64,000 bases of DNA, from the NCBI RefSeq assembly GCF_001641285.1, contig NZ_CP014841.1:3870501-3934500 (forward strand), read 5' to 3'. Both the position numbers and the translations under genes were made by a program. This document shows positions 35,923-45,210 of the stretch, piece after piece. Under the pieces are notes generated by a model that saw only the letters and a list, made by a program, of their open reading frames with translations, was not told where the DNA came from and searched no databases. This DNA is from Dyella thiooxydans (GTDB taxonomy: Bacteria > Pseudomonadota > Gammaproteobacteria > Xanthomonadales > Rhodanobacteraceae). Within the stretch, counting starts at the first letter, position 1, and each line of letters starts with the position of its first letter.

Positions 35923-37023
35923 ATGAAACGCATTTCTGTGGCACAGCCCCGGCTGGGCGGCAACGAGAAGAAATATGTGCTCGATTGCCTGGACACCAAC
36001 TGGATCTCGTCGAACGGCAAGTACATCGGGGCGTTCGAGGAGAGCTTCGCGGAGTTCTGCGGGGTGAAGCACGCGATCGCCACCAACAACGGCACCACGG
36101 CGCTGCACCTGGCGCTGGTGGCGCTGGGGCTTCAGCCTGGCGACGAGGTCATCGTACCTACGGTGACCTACATCGCCACTGCGAACGCGGTTCGCTACTG
36201 CGGGGCCACGCCGGTCCTGGTCGATGTGTGCGCCGACACGATGAACATCGATCCGGCGGCCATCGAAGCGAAGATCACGCCGCGCACGCGCGGGATCATC
36301 CCCGTTCACCTCTACGGGCATCCGGCGCAGATGGACGTGATCAACGAGATCGCCCAGCGGCACGGCCTGTGGGTGGTGGAAGATGCCGCCGAGGCCCATG
36401 GCGCCGAGGTGCAGGGGCGCCGGGTGGGCGGGCTGGGAACCTGCGCGACCTTCAGCTTCTTCGGCAACAAGATCGTGACTACCGGCGAAGGTGGCATGGT
36501 GACCACCAACGACGCCGAACTGGCCAGGACGCTGCGCCTGTACCGCGGCCAGGGCATGGATCTGCAGCGCCGCTACTGGTTTCCGGTGGTGGGATACAAC
36601 TACCGGATGACCAACATCCAGGCGGCCATCGGGCTGGCCCAGATGGAGGGTATCGACACCGCGCTGGCGGAACGGGAGCGACTGGCGGGGTGGTACGCCG
36701 ACGCGCTTTCCGCGCTTGGCGACCGGATCGTCCTCCCCGTCCGGCGCGATGGAGCCAAGGAGGTGTACTGGATGTACAACATCTTCCTGCGCGATGCGAC
36801 CGAGGAGCAGCGCGATGCCGTGATGCGCCGGATGGACGAGATGGGTATCGAGACGCGGCCGGTGTTCTACCCGATGCACGTCATGCCGCCGTATCGCGAA
36901 AGTGCCACCTACCCGGTGGCCGACCTGTGGAGCCCGCGCGGCATCAACCTGCCCACCCACCAGGACCTCACCCGCGAGGACGTTCAGCGAGTGGCTGAAA
37001 GCCTCGCTGCCGCGATGGCCTGA
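35923..37023 (+). CDS. DegT/DnrJ/EryC1 sugar aminotransferase, perosamine-synthase-like
   Basis: A 366-residue PLP enzyme that transaminates a 4-keto sugar nucleotide. The PLP lysine is K183 in FFGNKIVTTGEGGM and the ring-nitrogen acid is in VVEDAAEAHG. The N-terminus QPRLGGNEKKYVLDCLDTNW and the overall pattern recall GDP-perosamine synthase (Per/RfbE). The ATG at 35923 has GGAGAG upstream; an earlier ATG overlaps the acyltransferase stop. With the preceding acyltransferase it would give a 4-acetamido sugar such as N-acetylperosamine; phosphomannomutase is in the window but GDP-mannose dehydratase is not, so the exact sugar is unproven. Confidence 0.88.
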   Translation: MKRISVAQPRLGGNEKKYVLDCLDTNWISSNGKYIGAFEESFAEFCGVKHAIATNNGTTALHLALVALGLQPGDEVIVPTVTYIATANAVRYCGATPVLVDVCADTMNIDPAAIEAKITPRTRGIIPVHLYGHPAQMDVINEIAQRHGLWVVEDAAEAHGAEVQGRRVGGLGTCATFSFFGNKIVTTGEGGMVTTNDAELARTLRLYRGQGMDLQRRYWFPVVGYNYRMTNIQAAIGLAQMEGIDTALAERERLAGWYADALSALGDRIVLPVRRDGAKEVYWMYNIFLRDATEEQRDAVMRRMDEMGIETRPVFYPMHVMPPYRESATYPVADLWSPRGINLPTHQDLTREDVQRVAESLAAAMA

Positions 37024-37025
37024 CG

Positions 37026-38060
37026 ATGCGAATAGCGCTGTGCTCGACCTATGTGCCGTTCATCAACGGAGGGGCCCGCAACATCGTCGAGTGGTTGCAG
37101 GCGATGCTCGAGCGCGAGGGGCATGAGGTCGAGCGTGTCTACCTGCCCCAGTGGGACGCGCCGGATCTGCTTTTCCAGCAGATGGCGGCATTCCGGTGGA
37201 TCGACCTGAGCGCCGCGGACCGGGTCATCTGCTTCCGGCCGCAGGCGCACCTGATCGATCACCCGCACAAGATCCTCTGGTTCATCCACCACATCCGTGT
37301 TTTCTACGACCTGTGGGACAGCGATTATCGCGGTTTCCCCGATGACGAGAGGCACCGGGGAGTTCGCGATGCGCTGTTTGCTGCCGACAACATGGCACTG
37401 CTCGAGGCGCAGCAGGTTTTCACCAACTCGAAGGTGGTCTCCGCCAGACTCAGGCAGTTCAACGGCGTCGACAGCGAGGTGCTCTATCCCCCCGTATTCG
37501 CGCCCGAGCGCTTCACGTGCCGGGGCTTCAGCGACGAGGTGGTCTATATCTGTCGTATGGAGCATCACAAGCGACAGCATCTGCTTGTCGAAGCCATGAA
37601 ATACACGCGTACGCCGGTCCGGCTGAGGCTCTGCGGCCGAAGTTCCAACGCCGGCTATAACCGCCAGTTGAGCGAGGCGATCCGCGACCATGCGTTGGAC
37701 CAACGGGTAGTCCTCGACGATCGCTGGATCTCCGAGGAGGAAAAGGTCGACCTGCTCGCCGACTGCCTGGCCGCGGCCTATCTGCCGCTGGACGAGGATT
37801 CCTACGGGTATCCAAGCATCGAGGCGAGCCACGCAAGCAAGGCCATCCTGACCACGACCGATTCCGGTGGTGTGCTCGAGCTGGTCAACGACGGCATCAA
37901 TGGCCTCGTCGCCGAGCCCGATCCACGGGCGCTCGCCCGTGCGATGGATGCGCTGTATTCCGATCGGGAGCGGACCCGAAGCATGGGCGAAGCCGCGCAG
38001 GCCAGGCTGGTCGAGCTCAATATCTCCTGGTCGCATGTGTTGCAGAGGCTGCTGGCGTGA
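37026..38060 (+). CDS. GT4-like glycosyltransferase A
   Basis: A 344-residue GT-B-fold retaining glycosyltransferase, cytoplasmic side. The N-terminus has the NGGARNIVEWL pattern that binds acceptor, and the C-terminal half has VVYICRMEHHKRQHLLVEA and the active-site segment LDEDSYGYPSIEAS followed by TTTDSGGVLELV. The first acid of the family's E-x7-E motif reads Asp here (DSYGYPSIE). It starts two bases after the aminotransferase stop and overlaps the next gene by four bases. It is a clear paralogue of the following gene. Confidence 0.9.
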   Translation: MRIALCSTYVPFINGGARNIVEWLQAMLEREGHEVERVYLPQWDAPDLLFQQMAAFRWIDLSAADRVICFRPQAHLIDHPHKILWFIHHIRVFYDLWDSDYRGFPDDERHRGVRDALFAADNMALLEAQQVFTNSKVVSARLRQFNGVDSEVLYPPVFAPERFTCRGFSDEVVYICRMEHHKRQHLLVEAMKYTRTPVRLRLCGRSSNAGYNRQLSEAIRDHALDQRVVLDDRWISEEEKVDLLADCLAAAYLPLDEDSYGYPSIEASHASKAILTTTDSGGVLELVNDGINGLVAEPDPRALARAMDALYSDRERTRSMGEAAQARLVELNISWSHVLQRLLA

Positions 38061-39094
38061 AGGTCCTCGTCGTGAACAACATGGCACCGTTCGTCTGGGG
38101 TGGCGCCGAGGAGCTGGCCGTCCACCTGCAGCGGAACCTGGTGGCCGCCGGACACGAATCGGAAATCCTGCGTATCCCGTTCCAATGGGAACCGGCGACG
38201 CGTATCCCATCGCAGATGCTGATGGTGCGTGCACTGGAACTGTTCAATGTCGATCGGGTGATCGCCCTGAAGTTTCCGGCCTACCTGATTCGCCATCCGC
38301 ACAAGACGCTGTGGCTGTTGCACCAGTACCGGCAGGCCTACGATCTTTTCGACGCCGGCCAGACCAACCTGCCTGCCGGCGAGCAGGGAGACGAATTGCG
38401 CGCCCTGATCCGCCATGCGGACGACGAGAGTTTCCGCGAGAGCCGGCGCATCTTCACCAACTCCGAAGTCACCCGCGATCGCCTGGCCCGCTACAACGGA
38501 TTCGATGCCGGGCTGCTGCTGCCACCGATCAACGATCCACACCTCTTCACCGGTGGTCCTCCAGGCGAGTACATCTTTGCCGGCGGGCGCATCAACGACA
38601 TGAAGCGCCAGCACCTCCTGCTCGAAGCCCTGTGCCACGCAGATCCTGGCGTGAAGTTGGTGATCGCCGGTCCCCCGGACACGCCGGCCGACGCCCGGCG
38701 GCTGGTCGAGACCGTGGAGCGCCTTGGCCTGCAGGATCGGGTGCAGCTCGATCTGCGCTTCCTTCCCCGCGAAACCTACGCCGGCTACGTCAATGGGGCA
38801 TTGGCCGTGGCCTACCTCCCGTTCGACGAGGACTCGCTAGGCTACGTCACCATGGAGGCGGCGACGGCGGGCAAGGCACTGATCACGACCACCGATAGCG
38901 GTGGCGTGCTGGGCCTGGTTCGCGACAAGGACACCGGACTGGTTGCCAAACCCCACGCCGCGTCCCTCGGTGACGCGATGTCGGCCCTGTGGCAGGACCG
39001 GGCGCTGGCGCGGATCTGTGGCAATGCGGCGAGGGAACACTGGATCAGCTTCGGCGCCGACTGGCCCCAGACCATCGAGGCATTGCTGCAATGA
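38057..39094 (+). CDS. GT4-like glycosyltransferase B
   Basis: A 345-residue paralogue of the preceding protein. Shared blocks include NNMAPFVWGGAEELAVHL at the start, the middle HPHKTLWLLHQYRQAYDL, and the active-site segment FDEDSLGYVTMEAATAGKA followed by TTTDSGGVLGLV. As in its neighbour, Asp stands in place of the first Glu of E-x7-E. The GTG start overlaps the previous stop (GTGA) and its own stop overlaps the next ATG, so all three transferases are translationally coupled. Donor and linkage are unknown. Confidence 0.9.
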   Translation: MKVLVVNNMAPFVWGGAEELAVHLQRNLVAAGHESEILRIPFQWEPATRIPSQMLMVRALELFNVDRVIALKFPAYLIRHPHKTLWLLHQYRQAYDLFDAGQTNLPAGEQGDELRALIRHADDESFRESRRIFTNSEVTRDRLARYNGFDAGLLLPPINDPHLFTGGPPGEYIFAGGRINDMKRQHLLLEALCHADPGVKLVIAGPPDTPADARRLVETVERLGLQDRVQLDLRFLPRETYAGYVNGALAVAYLPFDEDSLGYVTMEAATAGKALITTTDSGGVLGLVRDKDTGLVAKPHAASLGDAMSALWQDRALARICGNAAREHWISFGADWPQTIEALLQ

Positions 39095-40446
39095 AGATCG
39101 TGATGTTCACGCCGGTGTTGAAGGCATCGGCGATCGGCCGTGTGGCTCGCCTCATCACGCGGGAGCTGCTCAGACTCGGCCACGATGTCGCCGTGGTGAG
39201 GAGCGAAGACGAGGAATTGTACGGGGACGAGGCCCATGATTTCGGCCAGGTGCCTATTGCCTGGAACGATCAATCGGCCGTCCGCGCGGCGACCTCGCGA
39301 GCGGATCTGGTCCTTTACCAGATTGGCGACAACGCCTTATTCCACCGAGGCTGCGTGGAATGGCTTCTCCGGTGCCCTGGTGTGGTCTGCCTGCACGATT
39401 ACTATCTCGGGCACCTGTTCAACGGATGGGCCGCGAAGCGGCGCGCGCAGGCCGGGAAAATTCTGCGGCACTGGTACGGAGACAAGGTAGCCGAGACGTT
39501 TTTCGAGCTTGCGACCCGCCCCATGTTCATGGAGTTGACGTGGGAAGCAGCGCCGATGACCGAATGGATCTGCTCGATGGCCAGCGGGGTCATCACCCAT
39601 AGCAGCTGGGACGTAGGTCGAATCAAAAAGGCCTGCTCGGGCCCGGTCCGGGTCGTACCCCTCGCCTACGATTTCCTGCCGGTCGATGCCCAGCTTGAGG
39701 AACCCGGCGATAGCGACGACCTGGGCATGCTGAATATCCTGACCGTGGGGTACGTCAACACGAACAAACGCGCGGCCAGCGTCATTAGCGCCATCGGCGC
39801 AAGTCCCGCGCTTCGTGGCCGCGCTGTATATCGGCTCGTTGGGCCCGTTCGCAGTTCGATGGTGCGCGAGCTGTCGGCCTTGGCGAGAAGTTGCGGCGTA
39901 AGGCTGCGAATCAGTGGCGAGGTCGACGATATCGGCCTGGCAAGGGCGTTCCAGGAGGCCGATGTCGTTTGCTGCCTGCGCTGGCCGAGCCTCGAAGCGG
40001 CCTCGGCATCGGCGATCGAGGCCATGTTGCATGGCAAGGCCATCGTGGTTACCGATACCGGGTTCTATCGGGAGTTGCCCGACGAGTTGGTTACCAAGGT
40101 TGCTCCGCAGGATGAGGTCGCATCGCTTCGATGCGCGCTGGAGCGCCTGGGGGCCAGCCATGACCTGCGGGCCACGCTCGGGAAGCGGAGTCGCGACTGG
40201 GCTGCCAAGACGTTTACTGCAAGTAACTATGCCGAGGAAGTCATCAGCATGGTCGAGATGTCTGCCCGGGTCAGGCCGTTGCTCGAGGCGTCAGCCTACT
40301 TCACCGGTGTCATGGCCTCCTGGGGCGATACCAGCGTTGGTGTCGGACCGGCCTCAGAGCTGCGCGCGATGTTTGCCGGTGTCCAGGGTGAGCCTGCCGG
40401 ACATCCCGCCCATCGAGTCATTCGCCCCGCCGTTCGGGCAGACTAG
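39091..40446 (+). CDS. GT4-like glycosyltransferase C
   Basis: A 451-residue GT-B-type glycosyltransferase, longer than its two neighbours. The C-terminal domain has NILTVGYVNTNKRAASV, then RWPSLEAASASAIEAML with an intact E-x7-E arrangement, and HGKAIVVTDTGFYRELP. The final 70 residues have no recognisable match. It overlaps the stop of the preceding gene (ATGA), so it is part of the same translational unit. Its base composition is a little lower in GC than its neighbours in the second half. Confidence 0.85.
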   Translation: MKIVMFTPVLKASAIGRVARLITRELLRLGHDVAVVRSEDEELYGDEAHDFGQVPIAWNDQSAVRAATSRADLVLYQIGDNALFHRGCVEWLLRCPGVVCLHDYYLGHLFNGWAAKRRAQAGKILRHWYGDKVAETFFELATRPMFMELTWEAAPMTEWICSMASGVITHSSWDVGRIKKACSGPVRVVPLAYDFLPVDAQLEEPGDSDDLGMLNILTVGYVNTNKRAASVISAIGASPALRGRAVYRLVGPVRSSMVRELSALARSCGVRLRISGEVDDIGLARAFQEADVVCCLRWPSLEAASASAIEAMLHGKAIVVTDTGFYRELPDELVTKVAPQDEVASLRCALERLGASHDLRATLGKRSRDWAAKTFTASNYAEEVISMVEMSARVRPLLEASAYFTGVMASWGDTSVGVGPASELRAMFAGVQGEPAGHPAHRVIRPAVRAD

Positions 40447-40473
40447 GGCAGATTCCAAGCGGGTTAGGTCTTT

Positions 40474-42474
40474 ATGCGGGCCAAGAACAAGCGCGTCCTC
40501 TGGCTGCTCAACCACAAGACGCTGATGCCGTACGAAGCCCGGCTCCTGTGCGACCTGGGCTTCGAGGTCTTCACGCCCAAGGTGATCCCGGAGTCCAGCA
40601 GCTTCCGCAGCAACCTGGTGGACCATCGCTATGACGCGAGCCTGTCGCTGCCAAGGCGGGTGCTCGACCGCCTCAACGCCTTCAACTTCTATGAAGACCG
40701 ATGGCCCGACGACATCGTCGCGTTGATCAACCGGTACTTCGCGACGGCCTATGTCATCCCTTATGGGGTGCAGGTCAGGGAGGCCGTGGACAAGTTCGAA
40801 GGCCAGATCATGTTCCGGGCGTTCGGTCTGGACAACACGAAGACCTATACCGAGGTCCTCCAGGTGATGCATGGGCCGGAGATCCTCGCGGATCTCGGCG
40901 AGCTCGGCGAGCGCTTCTGGTTTGCGCAGGGATACGAGCAACTGCAGGAATGTGAGGTCTCGCTGTTCGCCAACCGGGCGGTCACCCTGCCGATCGGCGT
41001 GCCCGACTCGTTCTGGGATACGGCCGACTCCTACACGGGGACAGACAAGCACATCCTGTTCGTCTGCCCCAACTGCGTGACCAATCCCTATTACGCCGAC
41101 GTCTACCGGGCCTTCAAGCGCGACTTCGGCGATCTGCCGCACTACATCATCGGTGCGCAGGATGTACCCGTGGACGATCCCTGCGTGCTGGGCTTCGTCT
41201 CCGACGCGGAGCTTGCACGGCTCTACCGCGACTGCGCGGTGCTGTACTACCACTCCACCGAGCTCCGGCACGTGCACTATTCGCCCGTGGAAGCGGCGAT
41301 CAACGGCATGCCGGTGGTGTACTTCGCCGACTCGTTGCTGGGTCGGATGACGCCGGAGATAACGCACGGCCGGGTCGACAGCCTGGTCGAGGCACGCCGC
41401 ACCGTGGAGCGGATCCTGGCCGGCGATGAAGCGTTCGTCGCCGCCGTGTGCGCGGATCAGCGCTCGCTCGCCTACAAATTCTCCGATGCCTACTGCCGCG
41501 CCGAGTGGGAGAAGAACCTGGTCGAATGCGGTTACATGGCCGCGTTGCAACCGGAGCCGTTCGGCACGGTGCTGCTGCGGGAGGCCGTCAGGAGCCTGGC
41601 ACGCCCGCTGCTGCACGGGCGTAGCCGGTTCCGCCGCAGCTATTCGTTCACGCTGGAAGAGGACGACCACGAGTCGACCTTCCACGATGGCATCGACTTC
41701 GGCAAATTGCGCTATCCGGCCTTTGTCCGGCGGGTGCTCGGCGTGTCCATGCCGGAGTCTGGCGGTCGCTGGAGTATCGGCAAGACGATCGACATATCCC
41801 TGGCCGAACCGTTGCCCAAGGCATTCAAGCTGGTGATCAAGGGCGGTGCCTACGGGCCGAACGTCGGCGTGCCGATCGAGATCCGTGTCGGCCGCGCACG
41901 GCGCTCATTCTGCTTTTCCTGGGAACCGGGGGGCGACAGCGAAGCGACCGTCGACTTTTCGCTGCACACGGCGCAGCGCCTGATCCGGATCACCGTACCC
42001 GAGCCGACGGTGCCGCCCAACGACATTCGTACCCTTGGTATTGCGCTGCACCACATGCGCATCGAGCGCGAGCAGACGTTCCAGGAGGGGATCGATTTCG
42101 TGCACGCGCGCTACCCCGATTTCGTCCTGCGGGTGGATGGCCTGGCCGGGCCGGAGTCCGGCGGGCGATGGAGCATCGGCAAGACGGTGGATATCGAACT
42201 GGCCAGACCCTTGCCGAAGGCGTTCAAGCTGGTGCTCCGGGGCGGAGCCTACGGGCCGAACATCGGTGCGCCGATCGAGGTCATGGTGGGGGACGAGCGG
42301 CGCACGTTCCGTTTTTCCAGCGAGCCGGGCAGCGACGATGAGGTGGCCGTGGATTTCGCCACGCCCCGTGCGCATCGCCATATTCAGATAATTGTCCCCG
42401 AGCCGACCGTGCCGCCCAATGACATTCGCGCCTTGGGCATCGCGCTGCGGCATATGAAAATCCTGCCGGGATGA
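40474..42474 (+). CDS. glycosyltransferase-like protein with two tandem DUF7024-like domains
   Basis: A 666-residue protein. Residues 1 to about 370 resemble a GT-B-like glycosyltransferase (VLWLLNHKTLMPYEARLLCDL at the start, VLYYHSTELRHVHYSPVEAA with E-rich donor region). Then two near-identical units follow with a period of 133 residues: 403-534 and 536-665. Each contains ESGGRWSIGKT, LPKAFKLV, GGAYGPN and EPTVPPNDIR...LGIAL, a pattern like DUF7024. The units may bind carbohydrate; this is inference. It is last in the plus-strand half of the cluster, 27 bases after glycosyltransferase C. Confidence 0.82.
   Translation: MRAKNKRVLWLLNHKTLMPYEARLLCDLGFEVFTPKVIPESSSFRSNLVDHRYDASLSLPRRVLDRLNAFNFYEDRWPDDIVALINRYFATAYVIPYGVQVREAVDKFEGQIMFRAFGLDNTKTYTEVLQVMHGPEILADLGELGERFWFAQGYEQLQECEVSLFANRAVTLPIGVPDSFWDTADSYTGTDKHILFVCPNCVTNPYYADVYRAFKRDFGDLPHYIIGAQDVPVDDPCVLGFVSDAELARLYRDCAVLYYHSTELRHVHYSPVEAAINGMPVVYFADSLLGRMTPEITHGRVDSLVEARRTVERILAGDEAFVAAVCADQRSLAYKFSDAYCRAEWEKNLVECGYMAALQPEPFGTVLLREAVRSLARPLLHGRSRFRRSYSFTLEEDDHESTFHDGIDFGKLRYPAFVRRVLGVSMPESGGRWSIGKTIDISLAEPLPKAFKLVIKGGAYGPNVGVPIEIRVGRARRSFCFSWEPGGDSEATVDFSLHTAQRLIRITVPEPTVPPNDIRTLGIALHHMRIEREQTFQEGIDFVHARYPDFVLRVDGLAGPESGGRWSIGKTVDIELARPLPKAFKLVLRGGAYGPNIGAPIEVMVGDERRTFRFSSEPGSDDEVAVDFATPRAHRHIQIIVPEPTVPPNDIRALGIALRHMKILPG
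41680..42471 (+). repeat. in-gene tandem duplication (two 399-base units)
   Basis: Unit 1 spans 41680-42078 and unit 2 spans 42079 to the end of the gene, in frame. Long identical blocks at the protein level, such as PESGGRWSIGKT and VPEPTVPPNDIR, and much base identity point to a fairly recent duplication. Confidence 0.85.
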
Positions 42475-42481
42475 ACGGCAA

Positions 42482-42518
42482 TCGCGTCACCCGCCGCATC
42501 GAGCGGCGGGTGACGCGA
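42482..42518. terminator. long perfect hairpin between the convergent halves of the cluster
   Basis: Sixteen perfect pairs (42482-42497 with 42503-42518) close on the loop ATCGA, eight bases after the plus-strand stop. There is no T-run, so it may act as a Rho-aided or bidirectional barrier. A second small hairpin, CCCCCG-CAT-CGGGGG, lies at 42552-42566. Confidence 0.5.
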
Positions 42519-42598
42519 CGCGGATTCGGAGGAGCGCGCGTCACTTCTCCTCCCCCGCATCGGGGGCGCCCCGGCAGGCGACTCCCGTGGCGATACCG

Positions 42599-44809
42599 CT
42601 ACCGCGGGCGGATATCGAAGTCCACCAGTCCGGCAGAGAGCCCGTAGTATTTGGAGTCGCTGAGCGACTGGAACACGATCTCGTTGTCGTTCGCGCGCAG
42701 CACGCCGGCGGGAATCTCGGCCTGGAAGGCATCGCCCGGCAGCCACTGGAGCGGCAGCGTCACGCCGTTCAGGCGGATCACCATGCTGCGCCTGATCGCA
42801 TTGTTGACGATGATGTTGAACCGCCCGCTCAACACGTGCGGCCCCGGCCCGGGCGACATGTCGAAATAGAGCGCGCCCTTGTCCTGCACCTTCCACGCTG
42901 CCGACCGGTGGAAAAGGCCCTGCGGGTTCCATTCCGGCTCGCGCCAGCCGGTACCGCGCACGATGATTTCCAGGCTCCACCACTTGCCGAAGTCCCAGTG
43001 GAAGTGATCGTACCGGGGGCGGTCCCGGAACATGTCCATCAGGTGGGGCTGAGCGAGCAGCACGTTGCGGTAGCGGCGGGCGGCCACGCTGTCGCTGACC
43101 AGCAACTCGCGGCGGTACTGCGCCAGGGCCGGGTCGACGACGGCCGAGCCGTCGGGTTTGATCGTCACGGTGACCACCTGGTCCTTGGGCAGGTGGATGT
43201 CCGGCTTCCGCGGCGGCGCGACATAGCCGGGCCCGGTGACGGCGCTGGCCGGGCGCAGGATCCATTCGCTCGCCGTCTGCTCGCACGAACCCTTGCGCCC
43301 CAGGTTGTCGACCTGTTGCCACTCCGCGTTGGGCATCCGGCAGATCTGTGTTGGCGTGACTGTATGGCCGTACAGGTAGCTCAGCGCCACATCGAGGTTA
43401 CCCAGGCCGAGCATCCAGGTCTGGCCCAACTGGTTGCTGCCATCGAGAACCAGCAGGGTCTTGCCGTGGAGCTGGCCGTCGAAGTTCTGCACGATCGATT
43501 TCAGCAGGGTCCGCTGGACCTGTGTGATCCGGACGTAGTGATGGAACTGCACGAGCTGCGCGCCCAGTCCGGCGAGGATGAGCAATGCCGCCATCGCCTG
43601 GGCCAGCCATTTCGCGGGCGTCCCCACGAGCATGAGTACGCCGATCCAGGCCATCGCAGCGCCGGGACTAGCGAAGAGGAACGTGCGTTGGCTGATGGCG
43701 AGATGGGATGCCGAAAGAAGGAACGGCGCATAGCCGGCAAGACTCATGATCACGCCCGCTACGGCTGTGCGCGATGCCAGTGACAGGGAGCTTCCCGTCG
43801 ATTCCGGGTGATGAAGGGAATCGCTTCGGGCCAGGCGTGCAGCGACTCCCAGCGTGACAAAGGTGATGACTGCCGTAGCCAGCAAGAGATACGGATAGGT
43901 GCGGAATTCCGTGGCGACCATCCGGAATGCGTCGAACCAACCCCCAAGAAATGCACGCGATGCTCCGATGGAGAACAGCTTCGGGAACGCGTTCAATAGG
44001 ATCGAGAATGCGCTCTGTCTGCCCAGCAGGGCCGACTCGTAGCTGGCGATCTGCGGTGCGGTAAGCGCGACATAGCCGGCGTAGGCTGCCGCGCCGGCCA
44101 GCCAGAGCAGCAGCGGGGCCAGGTTGGCGCGCAGGTGGGCGATCGCCCCCTTCAGGCCGAAGGCGGCGTAGGCCAGCAGCAGTGGTGCGACCACCAGCGG
44201 CAGGCTCGCTTCGTACATGCAGCAGGCCAGGAAGAGCGCGAGCCCGGCAGACGCGCCCAGCAGGTACGCGCCGAGCCGGTGCCGGCGCCGGGAGGCCTCG
44301 ATGAGCAGGCTGCAGCCGAGCAGCAGCAGCGCGAGCGCCCAGTTGATGTGGATGCTGCGGAACGACAGTTGCATGGTATCGGCGGGGTACAGCAGTACCA
44401 GCACGCCCATCAGCGCGCCCCAGCGCACCGAGCGGCTCACCCGGGCCACCAGGTGCGCGCTGGCGCAGCCCTTCACGACCAGCGCGGCGATCAGCAGCAC
44501 ATGCCAATAGAAGAACGAATCCGGATCGAGAAAATAGGCGAGCGCCTGCGGGAAGATGGTGAGCGGGCGCAGTGCCTGCGCCTGCATCGGGCTGTGGATG
44601 CTGGCCAGGAAGAACGGGTGATCGATGTTGAAGAGCCCGAGGACGCCCCATCCTTCGATCACTGCCGTCATCGCGAAGCCGAACGGCAGCCAGATCGCCA
44701 GCACGGTCAGCAGCACCGGGAGGCTCAGGCCGGTTGCCTCGCGCCAGCCACGGTCGCCTGCGGTTTGTGCTGGCCAGGCGTGGCTCGGCTCGACTCGTTC
44801 TTGCTTCAC
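42599..44809 (-). CDS. GT-C-like membrane glycosyltransferase, candidate GtrC
   Basis: About 736 residues. The first 450 contain roughly ten to eleven membrane segments; the first periplasmic loop holds NIDHPFFLASIH with acidic and histidine residues as in lipid-sugar-dependent GT-C enzymes. The last 270 residues are soluble and rich in beta strands, ending in a lectin-like part (GLVDFDIRPR). It lies at the end of an operon behind GtrA and a GtrB-like enzyme, in the place of the strain-specific gtrC gene, so it probably transfers the sugar from Und-P to the O-chain in the periplasm. The GTG start overlaps the GtrA stop (GTGA); no named family was recognised. Confidence 0.75.
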   Translation of the reverse strand: MKQERVEPSHAWPAQTAGDRGWREATGLSLPVLLTVLAIWLPFGFAMTAVIEGWGVLGLFNIDHPFFLASIHSPMQAQALRPLTIFPQALAYFLDPDSFFYWHVLLIAALVVKGCASAHLVARVSRSVRWGALMGVLVLLYPADTMQLSFRSIHINWALALLLLGCSLLIEASRRRHRLGAYLLGASAGLALFLACCMYEASLPLVVAPLLLAYAAFGLKGAIAHLRANLAPLLLWLAGAAAYAGYVALTAPQIASYESALLGRQSAFSILLNAFPKLFSIGASRAFLGGWFDAFRMVATEFRTYPYLLLATAVITFVTLGVAARLARSDSLHHPESTGSSLSLASRTAVAGVIMSLAGYAPFLLSASHLAISQRTFLFASPGAAMAWIGVLMLVGTPAKWLAQAMAALLILAGLGAQLVQFHHYVRITQVQRTLLKSIVQNFDGQLHGKTLLVLDGSNQLGQTWMLGLGNLDVALSYLYGHTVTPTQICRMPNAEWQQVDNLGRKGSCEQTASEWILRPASAVTGPGYVAPPRKPDIHLPKDQVVTVTIKPDGSAVVDPALAQYRRELLVSDSVAARRYRNVLLAQPHLMDMFRDRPRYDHFHWDFGKWWSLEIIVRGTGWREPEWNPQGLFHRSAAWKVQDKGALYFDMSPGPGPHVLSGRFNIIVNNAIRRSMVIRLNGVTLPLQWLPGDAFQAEIPAGVLRANDNEIVFQSLSDSKYYGLSAGLVDFDIRPR

Positions 44810-45210
44810 GGGTTGCTCTCCGGGGGCGTGCCGGCTCTCGCCGTCAGTTGCAGCACGACCTTGCTCATGACGTAGGTGATGGGAACCATGGCCGCGGTGA
44901 CGACCAGGGGGGCGTACAGCTTGGGCATGTGCAGCCACTCGACCAGGACACCGAGGGCACCGGCGGAAAGCAGGTACTGCACGAGGTAGACCAGCGGGTA
45001 GGCGAACAGGCCGCGCCAGGACCAGGCTTGCCCGAACACCAGGCGGGCATTGAACAGGTACGAAAAAACAATGCCCAGGACATAGGCGATGAAGTAGGCC
45101 GTTTGGTAGCCGAAGAAGCGGCACAACCCGAGATAGATGCCGTAGGTGAGGCCGGTGTTGAGCCCGCCGCCGACCAGGAACAGCAGCCAGCGCTTTGTCC
45201 TGGGCCTCAC
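44806..45210 (-). CDS. gtrA: GtrA-family flippase-like membrane protein
   Basis: A 134-residue protein with four membrane segments. The GtrA signature is visible: [19 protein letters not shown] at the start, then [17 protein letters not shown]. GtrA proteins are thought to flip undecaprenyl-phosphate-sugar across the inner membrane. The GTG start overlaps the stop of the WxcM-like gene by four bases, and its own stop overlaps the next GTG. It therefore lies inside a five-gene coupled operon together with a GtrB-like synthase and a large membrane protein. Confidence 0.88.
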   Translation of the reverse strand: MRPRTKRWLLFLVGGGLNTGLTYGIYLGLCRFFGYQTAYFIAYVLGIVFSYLFNARLVFGQAWSWRGLFAYPLVYLVQYLLSAGALGVLVEWLHMPKLYAPLVVTAAMVPITYVMSKVVLQLTARAGTPPESNP

